From contig DASQUK010000193.1 in assembly GCA_035641315.1 (NCBI GenBank), positions 1 through 64,000 of the forward strand: a stretch of 64,000 nt of DNA. The letters are read 5' to 3'. Positions 45,513-53,683 of this stretch are shown here, piece by piece; positions within the stretch are counted from its first letter, which is position 1, and every line of letters starts with the position of its first letter. The position numbers were made by a program, and so were the translations under genes. The notes below the pieces were generated by a model that saw nothing but the letters and a program-made list of their open reading frames with translations, did no database searches and had not been told where the DNA came from. The DNA is from DASQUK01 sp035641315. GTDB taxonomy: Bacteria > Actinomycetota > Acidimicrobiia > Acidimicrobiales > VFJN01.

Positions 45513-46094
45513 ATGGCTGAGGTTCTGCTCTTCCATCATGCACAGGGACTGACGGCCGGATGCCTGTCGTTCGCCGACGAGCTCCGGGCTGCCGGACACG
45601 TCGTGCACCTCCCGGATCTCTACGACGGCAAGACCTTCACGGAGCTCGCCGACGGCGTGGAGCACGCGCAACAGGTCGGCTTCGACACGATCATCGAGCG
45701 CGGTCGAATGGCCGCGGACGGCCTGCCGAACCAGATCGTCTATGCCGGGTTCTCGCTGGGCGCGATGCCGGCGCAGATGCTGGCCCAGACAAGGCCCGGT
45801 GCGAAGGGAGCCTTGCTGTTCCACAGTTGCGTCCCGCCGTCGGAGTTCGGCGGCCCGTGGCCGGAGGGCGTCCCGCTCCAGATCCACATCATGGACGCCG
45901 ACGAATGGGCGCTGCCGCCGAACGAAGACCTCGAAGCCGCCCGCCAACTCGACGAGACGGTAGAGAGGGCGGAGCTGTTCCTGTATCCGGGCGACCGACA
46001 CCTGTTCGCTGACGACAGCCTGCCCGGCTACGACGAGGGCGCCACGACGCTGCTCAAGCAGCGCGTGCTCGGCTTCCTCGATCACATCCAGTAG
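45513..46094 (+). CDS. Dienelactone-hydrolase-family protein with Ser nucleophile
   Basis: 193 aa. Fold of DLH: VLLFHHAQGLTAGCLSFADEL, YAGFSLGAMPAQML with Ser where classical DLH has Cys, IHIMDADEWALPP (acid) and YPGDRHLFAD (His). The Ser form is common in actinobacterial paralogs. ATG lies close to TACGCT, so the transcript may be leaderless. Confidence 0.8.
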   Translation: MAEVLLFHHAQGLTAGCLSFADELRAAGHVVHLPDLYDGKTFTELADGVEHAQQVGFDTIIERGRMAADGLPNQIVYAGFSLGAMPAQMLAQTRPGAKGALLFHSCVPPSEFGGPWPEGVPLQIHIMDADEWALPPNEDLEAARQLDETVERAELFLYPGDRHLFADDSLPGYDEGATTLLKQRVLGFLDHIQ

Positions 46095-46250
46095 CTGCGA
46101 GGTGTACGAGACCGACCGGGTGGACTTCGCCGAGGCGTATCTCGTCGCCTGCGCCGAGACCACCGGCGTCGGCACAATCGTGTCCTTCGACCGGTCCATC
46201 GACCGGGTCGACACGATCGAGCGGGTCGAGCCGCCGCGGTGTGATGCCCG
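46090..46250 (+). pseudogene. C-terminal remnant of a VapC-type PIN-domain toxin
   Basis: The reading frame gives VYETDRVDFAEAYLVACAETTGVGTIVSFDRSIDRV...VERVEP-like text. This is the final third of a PIN domain, with the D of DFAEAYL and the FDRSID motif. No start, no N-terminal catalytic half and no VapB partner. A deletion remnant of a toxin-antitoxin pair squeezed between two complete genes. Confidence 0.6.
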
Positions 46251-46253
46251 ACA

Positions 46254-47228
46254 TCAGCCGCCAGTCTCGAACGTGAGTACGACGCTGCCGACCTTGTGGC
46301 CGCCGTCGACGCGGCGATGCGCGTCGGCGATCCGGTCGAACGGCAGGACGGCATCGATCACGGGCTCGAGCACGCCCTGCTCGGCCAGCGACATGAGCGT
46401 CTGGTAGTTGTCGGCCGTGATCATGGAATCGTTCTGGCTGCCGCTGATCACGGCCTTCTGCCACGACGCGGCGAGCATCTGCCAAAGGTCGCCGATGACC
46501 ATCAGGAAGCGACCGCCCGGTTTCAGCGAGCCCTTGACCCGCGCGTAGGGCGCATCGCCGTGATTGTCCATGATCACGTCGTAGCGCTGCCCGTTGCGTG
46601 TGAAATCGTCGGTCGTGTAGTCGACGACGTGGTCGGCACCGAGGCCCTTGACCAGTTCCGCGTTGGCGCTGCTGCACACGGCAGTCACCTCGGCGCCGCG
46701 GTGCTTGGCGAGTTGGACTGCCATGGTCCCCACCGCACCCGACGCCCCGTTGATCAGCACCGTCTCACCGGCAGCGAGCCTTCCCAGCCGGAAGAAGTTG
46801 AGGGCCGTCGTGCCGCCGAAGCACAGTGCCACGGCATCCTGGTAGCTCAGGCGCTCGGGAACCCTGGCGATCGCCCCGTGCTCGGCCACCGTCACGTACT
46901 CGGCATGGCAGCCGAAGTCGAACCCGCGCGAGGCGACCACCCTGTCACCCGGCTGGAAGCGGGTGACCGCCCTGCCCACCGCCTCCACGTGCCCGGCCGT
47001 CTCGAAGCCGAAGATCGGCTGCCTCGGCTTGGTGACGCCCAGTCTCAGCCGCACCGGCAGGCTCATCCCGCGCGGGACACGCAGCGCCCGCACCCGGGCG
47101 TCTCCCGAGTTGACCGTCGTCGCAACCCCCTTGACCAGCACCTCGCCGTCCGCCGGCACCGGATTGGGGACCTCCCTGATCTGCACGACCTCGGGCGGCC
47201 CGTACCGTTCGCAGACCGCAGCCTTCAT
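46254..47228 (-). CDS. Zinc-independent MDR-family NAD(P)-dependent oxidoreductase
   Basis: 324 aa. N-terminal GroES-like domain (MKAAVCERYGPPEVVQIREVP), FGFETAGHVEAVG, then a Rossmann fold with LINGASGAVGTMAVQLAKH. No structural-zinc cysteines, so quinone-oxidoreductase-like. It probably reduces quinones or enones. Confidence 0.8.
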   Translation of the reverse strand: MKAAVCERYGPPEVVQIREVPNPVPADGEVLVKGVATTVNSGDARVRALRVPRGMSLPVRLRLGVTKPRQPIFGFETAGHVEAVGRAVTRFQPGDRVVASRGFDFGCHAEYVTVAEHGAIARVPERLSYQDAVALCFGGTTALNFFRLGRLAAGETVLINGASGAVGTMAVQLAKHRGAEVTAVCSSANAELVKGLGADHVVDYTTDDFTRNGQRYDVIMDNHGDAPYARVKGSLKPGGRFLMVIGDLWQMLAASWQKAVISGSQNDSMITADNYQTLMSLAEQGVLEPVIDAVLPFDRIADAHRRVDGGHKVGSVVLTFETGG

Positions 47229-47317
47229 CGTTCACCCTGGCAGCGCATCGCAGCACGGTAACGCGGCCGCCGAGCCGGCCCGACAGCACCCCGGCAGGGC
47301 TCCGTAAGCTCGCCGAG

Positions 47318-47692
47318 GTGCCTGACGAGCTCGACGTCATCAGCTGCGAGGACGCAGCCGCCTGGGACGCGTGGTTGGCCGCCAACCACCGGCTGCACAA
47401 GGGTGTCTGGCTCAAGATCGCCAAGAAGCACTCCGGCGTCGCCTCGCTGACGAACGACGAGGCCGTGGACGTGGGCCTCTGCTGGGGCTGGATCTCGGCG
47501 CACCGCAAGGCGCTCGACGACACCTACTTCCTGCAGCGGTACACGCCTCGCCGACCGGGGAGCAACTGGTCGGCGGTGAACATCACCAAGGTCGAGGCCC
47601 TGACGGCGGCAGGTCGCATGCAGCCGCCGGGCCTGGCCGAGGTCGATGCCGCCAAGGCTGACGGCCGCTGGGACCGGGCATCCGGAAGCTGA
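47318..47692 (+). CDS. YdeI/OmpD-associated family protein, short form
   Basis: 124 aa. AAAWDAWLAANHRLHKGVWLKIAKKHSG, EAVDVGLCWGWISAHRKALDDTYFLQRYTPRRPGSNWSAVN and GRWD are typical. Family members usually run about 60-70 residues beyond GRWD; here the frame ends right after it. Truncated or frameshifted, but no clear continuation was found downstream. Confidence 0.7.
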   Translation: MPDELDVISCEDAAAWDAWLAANHRLHKGVWLKIAKKHSGVASLTNDEAVDVGLCWGWISAHRKALDDTYFLQRYTPRRPGSNWSAVNITKVEALTAAGRMQPPGLAEVDAAKADGRWDRASGS

Positions 47693-47805
47693 CGGTCGGG
47701 CGCTGCTGGAGAGACGTCGACCGGCCGGGTCCGAGGGCCGCGGCGATCGACCCGATCACCGCTGCGAGGTCCCCGCACGAGCTGTTGCCGAGCTCGACCT
47801 TGCGC

Positions 47806-47837
47806 CGTAACATACAACCAGATGGTTGTACGTTACG
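47806..47837. promoter_or_regulatory. 14-bp inverted-repeat operator over the ArsR-family start codon
   Basis: CGTAACATACAACC (47806-47819) and GGTTGTACGTTACG (47824-47837) are inverse with one mismatched pair. The core ACAACC-N4-GGTTGT is the kind of site used by ArsR regulators paired with SRPBCC genes. The ATG (47822) lies in the spacer, so the transcript is probably leaderless and strongly autorepressed. Confidence 0.65.
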
Positions 47838-48241
47838 GGGGCGCGGAACGAGATGATGCCGATCGGACCGATCGGCTGTTCCATGCGTTGGCCGATCCCA
47901 CCCGTCGCGACATCGTGCGGTTGGTGCTCGGTAGCGAGCAGTCGGTGTCGGCGCTGGCGGAGCGCTACCCGATGAGCTTCGCCGCGGTGCAGAAGCACGT
48001 CGCTGTCCTGGAGCGTGCCGAGTTGGTCTACAAACGCCGCCAAGGCCGACAGCAACTGGTGCGGGGTGACATCGAGGCCCTCCGCACCGTCAACCGGCTG
48101 CTCGACCAGTACGAGGCGGGCTGGCGCAGCCGCGTCGACCAGATGGACCAGATCCTCGCCGGGAGCGAGACGAAGACCGGGATCGACGCGGTTGCACGCG
48201 TCGCACCACGGAGACGCACGAGCAAGGAGGAACACTCATGA
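47822..48241 (+). CDS. ArsR-family regulator paired with an SRPBCC protein
   Basis: 139 aa. Winged HTH (LFHALADPTRRDIVRLVL, SVSALAERYPMSFAAVQKHVAVLERAELV). No clear metal-binding cysteines, so probably not a metal sensor. The downstream AHSA1-like gene starts at its stop (ATGA), a widespread gene pair. Confidence 0.82.
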   Translation: MVVRYGGAERDDADRTDRLFHALADPTRRDIVRLVLGSEQSVSALAERYPMSFAAVQKHVAVLERAELVYKRRQGRQQLVRGDIEALRTVNRLLDQYEAGWRSRVDQMDQILAGSETKTGIDAVARVAPRRRTSKEEHS

Positions 48242-48723
48242 CCGTCAGGCACGTCGAGAAGGACCCTGCGACCCTCACGATGGTGGTGACCGCCGAGTTC
48301 AACGCCCCGCTCGAACGGGTGTGGCAGTTGTGGGCCGACCCCCGGCAACTCGAGCGTTGGTGGGGCCCGCCCACCTATCCCGCCACCGTCGTCGACCACG
48401 ACCTCGTGCCCGGGGGGACCGTGCGGTACTTCATGACGGGACCCGAGGGCGACAAGCACGGGGGTTGGTGGCGCATCCTGGCGGTCGACGCACCGCGCTC
48501 GCTCGAAGTCGAGGACGGCTTCGCCGACGAGACCGGCACCCCCAACCCCGACATGCCCTCGACGACCATGCGCGTGGTCCTCTCCGCGGAGGGCGGCGTC
48601 ACGCAGATGGTGATGACCTCGACCTTCCCCAGCCTGGAGGCCATGGAGCAGCTGCTCGACATGGGCATCGAGGAGGGCCTGCGCGCTGCCATGGCCCAAA
48701 TGGACGACATCCTCGCCGCCTGA
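48238..48723 (+). CDS. AHSA1/SRPBCC-domain protein
   Basis: 161 aa. START-like fold: MVVTAEFNAPLERVWQLWADPRQLERWWGPPTYPATV, GGTVRYFMTGPEGDKHGGWWRI, and a C-terminal helix (LEAMEQLLDMGIEEGLRAAM). Small-ligand-binding protein co-expressed with its ArsR regulator. Confidence 0.82.
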   Translation: MTVRHVEKDPATLTMVVTAEFNAPLERVWQLWADPRQLERWWGPPTYPATVVDHDLVPGGTVRYFMTGPEGDKHGGWWRILAVDAPRSLEVEDGFADETGTPNPDMPSTTMRVVLSAEGGVTQMVMTSTFPSLEAMEQLLDMGIEEGLRAAMAQMDDILAA

Positions 48724-48806
48724 TCGAGCGCTCTCCCGCCTACACCCGCAACGAAGGACGTCGTGCGCCGGCTCCAGGTCCAGACCAGCGCCGACGGCCG
48801 CCTCTG

Positions 48807-49721
48807 TCATCGGTAACCGGTGGTTTCGGCGGGCTTGCCGGCGTCCTGCACCTCGGGGACGTAGCGCCACGCGTCGGGCTGGCTGCCGTCGATGTCGGTG
48901 AAGCCGTAGACCCGGGCGAGCTGGCCGCTCGACAGCGACTGGCCGTTCCAGCGGGCCACGTCGGGATCGCTGGCGAGGGCGACGACGGCGCGGCCGACGA
49001 AGGCCGGGCTCTCGGCGATGGCGAAGTGCGGGATGCGCTCGGTGGCGTCGCGCCAGTTGTCCTCCGTGACCCCGAAGGCCTCGAGCATGGCCTCGGAACG
49101 GAGCCAGCCGGGCGTGAGGGCCACCGCGGTCGCCCCGTGGGGCGCGAGCTCGTGGCCGAGGGCGAACGCCGTGCGGAGGTTGGCGGCCTTGGCCAGGTCG
49201 TAGAAGAACGACACCCGGTAGTTGGTGGCGTTGTACTCGGCGGTACCGTCGGTCACCTCGACGACCAGCCCGCCCGGCGACCGGATGAGCAGGGGCAGGG
49301 CGAAGTGGGCGGTGATGGCGTGGGAGTCGACCCCCCGGCGCAGCATCCGCAGCCCGATCTCCAGCGTCGACTCCCACACCGTGGCGTCCCACTCCATGGT
49401 GGTGGCGCCCCAGATGTCGTTGACGAGGACGTGCAGGGCGCCCCGGTCGCGTCCGATGCGGTCGACCAGCGCCGCGACCTGGTCGGGCTCGAGGTGGTCG
49501 ACCTGGACGGCGATCCCCCGCCCGCCGGCGGCGTCGACGAGCTCGGCGGTCTCCTCGATGGTCTCAGCGCGGTTCATCTCCGAGCGCTCGTGCCGGGTGG
49601 TCCGGCCCGTGCAGTAGACGGTGGCCCCGGCGGCTCCCAGCTGGACGGCGATGCCGCGTCCGGCGCCACGAGTGGCGCCTGCGACCAGCGCGACCCTGCC
49701 TTCGAGTGGTTGGTTCTCCAT
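48807..49721 (-). CDS. Short-chain dehydrogenase (DHRS1-like)
   Basis: 304 aa. NAD(P)-binding GATRGAGRGIAVQLGAAGA, a VNDIWG motif in the NNAG position, and a YDLAK active site after NYRVSFF. Long C-terminal tail (residues 240-304) seen in DHRS1-like SDRs. Substrate unknown. Confidence 0.78.
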   Translation of the reverse strand: MENQPLEGRVALVAGATRGAGRGIAVQLGAAGATVYCTGRTTRHERSEMNRAETIEETAELVDAAGGRGIAVQVDHLEPDQVAALVDRIGRDRGALHVLVNDIWGATTMEWDATVWESTLEIGLRMLRRGVDSHAITAHFALPLLIRSPGGLVVEVTDGTAEYNATNYRVSFFYDLAKAANLRTAFALGHELAPHGATAVALTPGWLRSEAMLEAFGVTEDNWRDATERIPHFAIAESPAFVGRAVVALASDPDVARWNGQSLSSGQLARVYGFTDIDGSQPDAWRYVPEVQDAGKPAETTGYR

Positions 49722-49749
49722 GGTGCGTCTCGGGCCCAGGCCTAGCGGC

Positions 49750-49881
49750 TCAGGCCCTGTCTCCCTTCGATGGACGGGTTTGGTCGTCTCCCAGCGAGGT
49801 CAGGCGCTTCTCGTAATCGATGTCGGCGTCGACGGCCCGCCGCAAGGTGGCCGGTGGCGCTGCGAGCGCAGTGCTGGTCAT
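49750..49881 (-). CDS. Small ORF of 43 codons
   Basis: ATG-initiated, ends TGA; encodes an Ala-rich start and a DADIDYEKRLTSLGDDQT segment. It is the only reading frame in the 217-base gap between the SDR and the CGNR gene, on the same strand as the SDR. No family, weak ribosome binding site. May be the SDR leader or chance. Confidence 0.3.
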   Translation of the reverse strand: MTSTALAAPPATLRRAVDADIDYEKRLTSLGDDQTRPSKGDRA

Positions 49882-49938
49882 GGGTCGTTCTGCTGACAGG
49901 GTGACCGCCACAGCCGGCCGTCACTGGCGTATGCTCAT

Positions 49939-50547
49939 ATGGCAGTGACGACGATACGCCGGCGAACGGTGACTGGTCAAGTGCATTTCGGCAGTTATGA
50001 GTATGCGGGGGCCGTCACTGCGGTCGACCTCGTCAACGGGCTGGCGGTCGACCACGCCTTCGGCCGTCCGGTCCAGCCAGCAGATCCCGCCCCAGCGATC
50101 CAGGTGATCCTGGAGCGCGATCCCACCTGGCCCCCAGTGAGGCGGCGAGACGTCCCCGGCCTCGTCGCCCTGGCCAAGCAGCTGCGCAGCGTCTTCCGCA
50201 GCATCCACGACGGGGACCTGGACGGGGCCGCTCGGCACCTCAACGACCTGCTCGCGGCCCACCCCGCGTACCCGCACCTCGCCAAGGACGGCGGCCACTG
50301 GCGCCTGCACCACCATCCCGGCGACGCGACCCTGGTGCCGATGGCGACCGCGATCTCCGCCGAGGCCCTGGCCCGCATCGTCGGCGCCGGGGCCGCCAAC
50401 CGCCTCGGCACCTGCGACAGCGACGACTGCGATCGCGTGTTCCTCGACGAGTCCAAGAACGGCAGCCGCCGCTTCTGCTCGACCACCTGCCAGAACCGGG
50501 TCAAGGCCGCCGCCTTCCGACGCCGGCACGCGACCGTCAAGGATTGA
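49939..50547 (+). CDS. CGNR zinc-finger (ABATE-domain) transcriptional regulator
   Basis: 202 aa. N-terminal ABATE domain (VHFGSYEYAGAVTAVDLVNGL onward) and C-terminal finger GTCDSDDCDRVFLDESKNGSRRFCSTTCQNRVKAA, where CGNR reads CQNR. GTG at 49981 (VHFGSYEY) is an alternative start that matches the usual family N-terminus. TATGCT at 49930 is a likely -10. Confidence 0.8.
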   Translation: MAVTTIRRRTVTGQVHFGSYEYAGAVTAVDLVNGLAVDHAFGRPVQPADPAPAIQVILERDPTWPPVRRRDVPGLVALAKQLRSVFRSIHDGDLDGAARHLNDLLAAHPAYPHLAKDGGHWRLHHHPGDATLVPMATAISAEALARIVGAGAANRLGTCDSDDCDRVFLDESKNGSRRFCSTTCQNRVKAAAFRRRHATVKD

Positions 50548-50591
50548 GCGGCGGCCCGATCGAGAATCTTTCTCCGCCGTCGGCGCGGAGC

Positions 50592-50618
50592 TGTCGATTT
50601 CGTGGCTCCCCGTTTGTC
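50592..50618 (+). promoter_or_regulatory. Candidate ECF42-dependent promoter
   Basis: TGTCGA (50592-50597) followed after 17 bases by TGTC (50615-50618). The published ECF42 target pattern, as I recall it, is TGTCGA in the -35 and CGA/TC in the -10. It lies 34 bases before the DGPF gene, giving autoregulation of the DGPF-sigma operon. Confidence 0.5.
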
Positions 50619-50651
50619 TCATAGGCGACCATCCCGAGAAAGGAGCGAGCC

Positions 50652-51011
50652 ATGAAGTACATACTGCTGATCCATCAGGGTGACTCCCCGACCCCGCGTG
50701 AGCCGGAGGCGTGGGCGAAGCTGTCGGAGAACGAACAGCAAGCGGTCTACGCCGACTACCAAGCGGTCAACCAAACCCCCGGCGCGACCCCCGGCCTCAG
50801 CCTCGATGCGCCCGAGACGGCGACCACCGTGCGAGTGCAGGACGGCAAGACTCTCACCACCGACGGCCCGTTCGTCGAGATCAAGGAAGCCATCGGCGGC
50901 TACCTGCTGTTCGAGGCCGACGACCTCGACGCTGCCATCGAGCTGGCGGCGCGGATCCCCGCGGCCCGCCTGGGCGGCGCGGTCGAGGTGCGTCCGATCG
51001 TGGAGTGGTAG
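50652..51011 (+). CDS. DGPF-domain (YCII-like) protein, partner of ECF42 sigma factor
   Basis: 119 aa. MKYILLIHQGDSP opening, TVRVQDGKTLTTDGPFVEIKEAIGGYLLFEADDLDAAIELAARIP with the DGPF motif, and a VEVRPI end. AAGGAG ribosome binding site. It is encoded just before the sigma factor, the usual ECF42 arrangement. Confidence 0.85.
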   Translation: MKYILLIHQGDSPTPREPEAWAKLSENEQQAVYADYQAVNQTPGATPGLSLDAPETATTVRVQDGKTLTTDGPFVEIKEAIGGYLLFEADDLDAAIELAARIPAARLGGAVEVRPIVEW

Positions 51012-52222
51012 CGATCCTCGACCAGGTCTTCCGCGAGCAGTGGGGACGTGTCCTCGCGGCGATGACCGGCTTCCTCGGCGACTTCGACCTCGCCGAGGAA
51101 GCCGCGCAGGAGGCCTTCACCATCGCCGCGGAGCGCTGGCCGCGGGACGGCATGCCCACGAACCCAGGTGCCTGGCTGATGACGACGGCACGCAACCGCG
51201 CCGTCAATCGCATCCGCCGGGATCGCACGCTGGCCGCCAAGGCCCACCTGCTCCGGGTGCAGGAGGCAGCGGAGGATCCGATGGACGCGATGGACGCGAT
51301 GGACGCGACGACGTTTCCCGACGAGCGACTCGAGCTCATCTTCATGTGCTGCCACCCGGCGCTGTCGGTCGAGGCGCAGGTCGCGCTCACGCTGCGGACG
51401 CTCGGCGGCCTGACCACTGACGAGATCGCCCGCGCCTTCCTGGTCCCGGAGCCCACGATGGCCCAGCGCCTCGTGCGGGCCAAGCGCAAGATCGTGGCCG
51501 CCGGCATCCCGTTCCGGGTCCCGCCCGACCACCTGCTGCCCGATCGGCTCGTCGCCGTGCTGGCGGTCGTCTACCTGGTCTTCAACGAGGGCTACGGGGG
51601 CGCCGTCGACTTGGCCGCCGAGGCCATCCGGCTGGGCCGTGCACTGGCCGAGCTCATGCCGGACGAGTCCGAGGTCCAGGGACTGCTGGCGTTGATGCTG
51701 CTGCTCGACGCCCGGAGGGAGGCTCGGTTCCGCGACGGCGAGCTGGTGCTGCTCTCGGACCAGGACCACTCTCTGCTGGACCCGCAGCAGATCGCCGAGG
51801 GGCGGGAGGCGCTCGACCGGGCTCTGGCGCTGCTCGGCCGCGGCCCCTACGTCGTGCAGGCGGCGATCGCTTCCCTGCATGCCGACGAACCGCGCGACTG
51901 GCCCCAGATCGCTGCGCTCTACGGTGAGCTGTCCCGCCTCACCGACTCGCCCGTCGTGGAGCTGAATCGGGCCGTGGCGCTCGCCGAGGCGCAGGGCCCG
52001 GAAGCGGGCCTCGCCATCGTCGACGGCCTCCACCTCGACGATTACCGCTACCTGCATGCAACGCGCGGCGAGCTGCTCAGGCGGCTCGGGCGCACGGACG
52101 AGGCCCGCGCGGCCTATCGCCGAGCCCTGACGCTGGTCCACGACGAGGCCGAGCGGCGCCTGCTCCAGCGGCGGCTGGCAGAGGTCGGCGGCGCGGCCGG
52201 CCCCGACGCAGTCCGGCAATGA
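51005..52222 (+). CDS. ECF42-group sigma factor with C-terminal TPR-like domain
   Basis: 405 aa. Sigma region 2 (AMTGFLGDFDLAEEAAQEAFTIAAERWPRDGMP, WLMTTARNRAVNRIRRD), region 4 (LTLRTLGGLTTDEIARAFLVPEPTMAQRLVRAKRKI) and a 200-residue C-terminal extension with FNEGYGG and helical repeats, diagnostic of ECF42. Between regions 2 and 4 the nine-base unit ATGGACGCG is repeated three times (MDAMDAMDA). GTG start overlaps the DGPF stop by seven bases. Confidence 0.85.
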   Translation: MVAILDQVFREQWGRVLAAMTGFLGDFDLAEEAAQEAFTIAAERWPRDGMPTNPGAWLMTTARNRAVNRIRRDRTLAAKAHLLRVQEAAEDPMDAMDAMDATTFPDERLELIFMCCHPALSVEAQVALTLRTLGGLTTDEIARAFLVPEPTMAQRLVRAKRKIVAAGIPFRVPPDHLLPDRLVAVLAVVYLVFNEGYGGAVDLAAEAIRLGRALAELMPDESEVQGLLALMLLLDARREARFRDGELVLLSDQDHSLLDPQQIAEGREALDRALALLGRGPYVVQAAIASLHADEPRDWPQIAALYGELSRLTDSPVVELNRAVALAEAQGPEAGLAIVDGLHLDDYRYLHATRGELLRRLGRTDEARAAYRRALTLVHDEAERRLLQRRLAEVGGAAGPDAVRQ

Positions 52223-52241
52223 AGGCCGCCTAACGACATGC

Positions 52242-52359
52242 GCGGATAGGCACGTCCTCTTGGCTCACGGTGGTCAGTGTTGCCGGGAGGCCTCGCTGTT
52301 CGGTCGTGGCTCACGGTGCAAATCCCGTACTGTTCTGTGCCACCTGCGGACCTATCCGC
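52242..52359. repeat. 118-bp structured intergenic element, copy 2
   Basis: Bounded by GCGGATAGG (52242-52250) and CCTATCCGC (52351-52359), which pair perfectly. A competing 3' hairpin, GCGGA-CCTA-TCCGC (52346-52359), reuses the same closing strand. It shares 52 of its first 59 bases with copy 1 (36891-37007) and also fills a convergent-gene gap. Confidence 0.7.
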
Positions 52360-52366
52360 TCGGCCT

Positions 52367-53602
52367 CTAACCGTCGCCGCCTCGGCCCTTGCCGCCGCTG
52401 TTCCCCCCGCCCCCGTCGTCCTTCTTGTCCTTGCCGCCCCGCTCCTCGTGACCAGGCGCCGGGTGCCCGTCATCGAGCTGGTCGTCGCCTTCGCCGGGGC
52501 TCGGCAGCGTAGTGGCGACTGGCTCGACCCTGGTGGGCGCCTGCGGCGTCGAGCTCGGGCCCGGGGTCGGCGTCTGGTTGGCGGGCGTCGAACCCGGTGT
52601 CGCCGAGGGATCGCCCAGTGGTCCGTCACCGTTGGCGAACAACCAGGCCGGCACCGCCAAAGCGACGCCCGCCGCTGCCAGGGTCAGCGCCCTGCGGCTA
52701 CGGCCCTGATCGCCGACGCCGAGTCGCCGGGGCCGGCTGAGGACAGTCGTCTCCAGGGGACGAGCCAGCCCGGCCGTGGCCGCCAGCACGGGATCGGCCG
52801 AGCGACTGGCGAAGGCCGCCGCCGCCGCGTCGGCGCAGGGCCGCCAGCGCGGCTCACAGGTGGTCATGGCGGCAAGGACCTCGCGCAGCCAGGCTGGCAG
52901 GCCGGCGGGGATGTCGGGTGGCCGGTGGAGGCGCGCGACGGCCGCCTCGATCCGCCCCCCGGGATAGCAGCGGGCCCCGGTGAGGCATTCGAGGGTGACG
53001 AGCCCGAGTGTGTAGACGTCCGCCGGCGCCCCCACGCGGCGACCCTCGACCTGCTCCGGCGCAAGGTAGGGCATCGTGCCGACGACCATGCCGGGCGCCG
53101 TCATCCCGGTCACGCTGACGCCGAGGTCCGCCAGCCGAGCGATGCCGAAGTCGGCCAGGCGGACCCGGCCCTCGGCGTCGAACAGGATGTTGGCGGGCTT
53201 CAGGTCACGATGGACGACGCCGAGCCCATGTGCGTGGGCCAGGGCGTCGGCCAGTTGCCTCGCCACCGAGACGGACCGTTCGGCGCCCAGCGGTCCGGCG
53301 ACGAGCTCGTCGGCCAGGCTCGGGCCTTCGACCAGCTCCAGCACCAGGTACGGAACGCCCTCGTGCGATCCCGTGCCGTACAGCGTGACCACGCCCGGAT
53401 GATCGAGCCGGCCGAGCACGGCCACCTCCACCTGAAAGCGGCGCACGTCCGCCGCCTCGACGTCCCGCAGCAGCTTGACGGCGACCGGACGGTCGCCCTC
53501 GGTGTCCGTCGCGCGATAGACCTCCGCCATGCCGCCGCGCCCCACCAGCTCCTCCAGGCGATAGCGGCGATCCATCAGCAACCCGGACGCCAGCACCCCC
53601 AT
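52367..53602 (-). CDS. Membrane-anchored Ser/Thr protein kinase (PknB-like)
   Basis: 411 aa from ATG 53602 (GGAGG four bases upstream). Kinase domain about 15-275: GRGGMAEVY, K43, HRDLKPAN (D133), DFG (D151), APE. One membrane segment at about 310-330, then a Pro/Gly-rich extracellular tail without PASTA domains. Hanks-type kinase that may sense envelope state. Confidence 0.85.
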   Translation of the reverse strand: MGVLASGLLMDRRYRLEELVGRGGMAEVYRATDTEGDRPVAVKLLRDVEAADVRRFQVEVAVLGRLDHPGVVTLYGTGSHEGVPYLVLELVEGPSLADELVAGPLGAERSVSVARQLADALAHAHGLGVVHRDLKPANILFDAEGRVRLADFGIARLADLGVSVTGMTAPGMVVGTMPYLAPEQVEGRRVGAPADVYTLGLVTLECLTGARCYPGGRIEAAVARLHRPPDIPAGLPAWLREVLAAMTTCEPRWRPCADAAAAAFASRSADPVLAATAGLARPLETTVLSRPRRLGVGDQGRSRRALTLAAAGVALAVPAWLFANGDGPLGDPSATPGSTPANQTPTPGPSSTPQAPTRVEPVATTLPSPGEGDDQLDDGHPAPGHEERGGKDKKDDGGGGNSGGKGRGGDG

Positions 53603-53683
53603 GGTCCTCCGCAACGTCGGTCGAGAGCCGGTCGGCTGCTGCGCTACCCGCCATCACTCGGGCCAATCGGCTTCGCGCCGGCG

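Noticed and set aside
52242..52359. Possible cobalamin riboswitch (CACGGTGCAAATCCCGTACTG resembles part of its core)
   Set aside because: No B12 box or other conserved core elements, copy 1 lacks the motif, and no cobalamin-related gene lies downstream on either strand.
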